Assembly (NCBI RefSeq): GCF_011064615.1
Contig: NZ_JAALJH010000034.1
Coordinates: 1 to 64,000, forward strand
DNA from: Aquisphaera insulae
Lineage (GTDB): Bacteria > Planctomycetota > Planctomycetia > Isosphaerales > Isosphaeraceae
Length of the DNA: 64,000 bases
Direction of reading: 5' to 3'
Under the pieces are notes generated by a model. That model was not told the DNA's origin. It did not search any database and was given only the letters and a program-made list of their open reading frames with translations. Numbering within the stretch: the stretch's first letter is position 1; each line of letters opens with the position of its first letter. Shown one piece after another: positions 62,492 to 64,000 of the stretch. The position numbers were made by a program, and so were the translations under genes.

Positions 62492-64000
62492 CGTATGAGT
62501 CCTCGACCGATGGGGCCGGGCCAGATGGCGTCGGGGCTGGCCGGGGTCTCCTCGACGATTCGGCCCTCGTCGAGGCGGAGCACGCGGTCGGCGACGTCGA
62601 AATAGGTCTCGTCGTGGCTGACGACCAGGAGCGTCTTGCCGGCGGCGCGCAGGTCGTGGAGGATCCGGTGGTAGAAGACCCCCTTGAAGATCGGATCCTG
62701 GTTGGCCGCCCATTCATCCACGATGAGGATCGGCCGGTCCTCGAGCAAGGCCCCGAGCAGCGCGAGCCGTCGCCTCTGGCCCTGCGAAAGATCGGTCGTC
62801 GAGAACATCTCCCCGGGGGAGTCGACCTGCACGCGGTCGGCCAGCTCCAGCCGCTTGAGGCCGCTTGCCGCCCTGCGGGCGAGCTCTTCGGGGGGGGCCG
62901 GCAGCCCGCGGTAATCGCCGAAGAGGTGGCCGTCGGCGAAGACGACGGAGAACAGGCCCCGGTGCACGGCCGCGTCCTCCGTGCCGACGCGCTCGCCGTC
63001 GATCAGGACCTCCCCGGCCGTCGGCTCATACAGGCCGCAGATCAACTTCGCGAGCGTGGTCTTGCCGCTGCCATTGCCGCCGGCCAGGAAGACAACCTCC
63101 CCGGCCCTCAGCTCCAGGTCGATCGGGCCCAGCCGGAATTCGCGGTCGTCGGGACCGTCCTGGTATCGAAACGTGACGCCTTCCAGCCGGACGGATTCGC
63201 GGAACGAAGGCCGGGTTGCCGTCGGCGAAGGCACCGGCTCGATACGCCCCTCGCCCTCGGGCAGGAGCGCCCGGATCCGCTGGAGCGCGACCCGCGCTCG
63301 CCCCATCGCCGGCAGGCCGTTAATGATGATGTCGAGCGGCGTCATGAGGTAGAGCACCACCAGAACCGCCGCCGCGAGGGTCCCCGCCGGGATCGGTTGA
63401 AATCGGGGCGCCACGAACAGGACGAAGCCGATGAAGCCGAAGAAGGCGAGCTGGCTCCAGCCGTCGGCGATCGCGAAGGTCGCCAGGGCCTTCACGGACC
63501 GATCGCGGACGGCGGCCGAGCTCGGCTCGAGCGACTCGCGGAGGAATGCCCCGCGGCGGCCGTCGTGCTGCTTCAGCTCGCGGAAGCCCGAGATCAGGGT
63601 CTGGAATCCGGCCACCATCCGGTCCTGCTCCTGGCGTGCGTCCCGGAGGTCTCGGATCGCCCGCCGGGCCATCGCCATGTACGCGGCCACCGCGGCCGCC
63701 GCGAAGCTGACGCCGCAGAGGAAGACGAGCGGGCTGAGCCAGCCGACATAGGCCACGCTCGCGATCACGATCGGCACGTTGATGCCGAACTGGGGCACGT
63801 TCGACAGGGCGTTCGCCACCACCACCACGTCCTGCGTGAGCGTGGCGAGCAACCCCGCGGTGTCGATCGACTCGAACTCGCGGAGCGGCAAGCCCAGCGT
63901 CCGCCGGACGACCCGCAGCGCCAGGTCCCGAACGGCCCCCTGGCTGAGGCGGATCATCAGGACCTGCGAGGCGATCCTCATCGCGACGGCCATGACGCAG
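62488..64000 (-). CDS. SyrD/PvdE-type cyclic-peptide export ABC transporter (5' end outside window)
   Basis: At least 503 residues; the frame continues past the window edge, so the true start is unknown. The visible part has membrane segments (PIVIASVAYVGWLSPLVFLC, FAIADGWSQLAFFGFIGFVL) and an ATPase: GGNGSGKT Walker A, LSQGQRRRLAL signature and Walker B ILIVDEWAANQDPIFK. The DEWAA(N/D)QDP form is the hallmark of the cyclic-peptide transporter group (SyrD, PvdE), in which the usual DEPT is changed. These proteins move peptides, such as pyoverdine precursors, across the inner membrane. With macA and macB downstream, this resembles the PvdE plus PvdRT arrangement. No biosynthetic gene is visible in the window. 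Confidence 0.88.
   Translation of the reverse strand, partial: CVMAVAMRIASQVLMIRLSQGAVRDLALRVVRRTLGLPLREFESIDTAGLLATLTQDVVVVANALSNVPQFGINVPIVIASVAYVGWLSPLVFLCGVSFAAAAVAAYMAMARRAIRDLRDARQEQDRMVAGFQTLISGFRELKQHDGRRGAFLRESLEPSSAAVRDRSVKALATFAIADGWSQLAFFGFIGFVLFVAPRFQPIPAGTLAAAVLVVLYLMTPLDIIINGLPAMGRARVALQRIRALLPEGEGRIEPVPSPTATRPSFRESVRLEGVTFRYQDGPDDREFRLGPIDLELRAGEVVFLAGGNGSGKTTLAKLICGLYEPTAGEVLIDGERVGTEDAAVHRGLFSVVFADGHLFGDYRGLPAPPEELARRAASGLKRLELADRVQVDSPGEMFSTTDLSQGQRRRLALLGALLEDRPILIVDEWAANQDPIFKGVFYHRILHDLRAAGKTLLVVSHDETYFDVADRVLRLDEGRIVEETPASPDAIWPGPIGRGLIR

Overview
The window is high-GC bacterial DNA that looks like a planctomycete, probably of the Isosphaeraceae type. That assignment is an inference from gene content, not from a marker gene. 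The clues are a giant CARDB/RHS/dockerin surface protein, a surface protein starting with the planctomycete-type N-terminal motif SLEDRTLLS, a YTV-repeat cell-wall protein, a DUF1080 protein, exported BD-FAE-type esterases (one with EF-hands) and many secreted hydrolases.

Layout. Positions 1-21042 hold the 3' part of one giant gene (more than 6990 codons in the window, start outside it). It is followed by an exported GH32-like glycosidase (21228-23339), a tandem pair of related multi-pass membrane proteins behind an operator-like inverted repeat (23493-25060), a convergent alpha/beta hydrolase, and a 1636-residue NHL/Ig/MBG surface protein (26539-31449). A housekeeping block follows: an RsuA-family pseudouridine synthase translationally coupled to PyrK, and a UVR-motif protein. 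Next come a tRNA-Lys(CTT), a 1278-residue ankyrin protein, and a ferredoxin/SCP2 fusion preceded by two matching 14-bp palindromes. A degenerate, inverted tRNA-Lys copy lies at 41048-41119. From 41.1 to 50.1 kb are a lone receiver domain, an AMMECR1 protein, MtfA, a DUF1080 protein coupled to an MFS exporter, an exported-looking methyltransferase, a Tat-exported terpene-cyclase-fold protein and a TIM-barrel glycosidase-like protein. From 50.2 to 58.6 kb are an orphan Imm1-like protein, a small hypothetical, an APC permease, a HEAT-repeat membrane protein, the YTV protein, a small lipoprotein-like protein and an EF-hand esterase. The right end (58600-64000, minus strand) is an export cluster: a SyrD/PvdE-type cyclic-peptide ABC transporter (cut by the window end), a MacA-type adaptor overlapping it by ATGA, and a MacB-type ABC transporter separated from macA by a 52-bp tandem repeat.

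How it fits together. The window is dominated by cell-surface and secreted functions: polysaccharide hydrolysis, very large repeat proteins, wall proteins and export pumps. The most notable observation is inside the giant gene. A pesticin/T4-lysozyme-like muramidase domain appears to lie directly before a zinc-metallopeptidase-like HELGHVLGLKD domain. Both sit in a segment whose codon use is visibly less GC-rich than the rest of the gene, which suggests a hydrolase-tipped mosaic surface protein.

Limits. All family assignments are by eye from motifs and order of domains; no database search was run. Domain boundaries and repeat counts are approximate.
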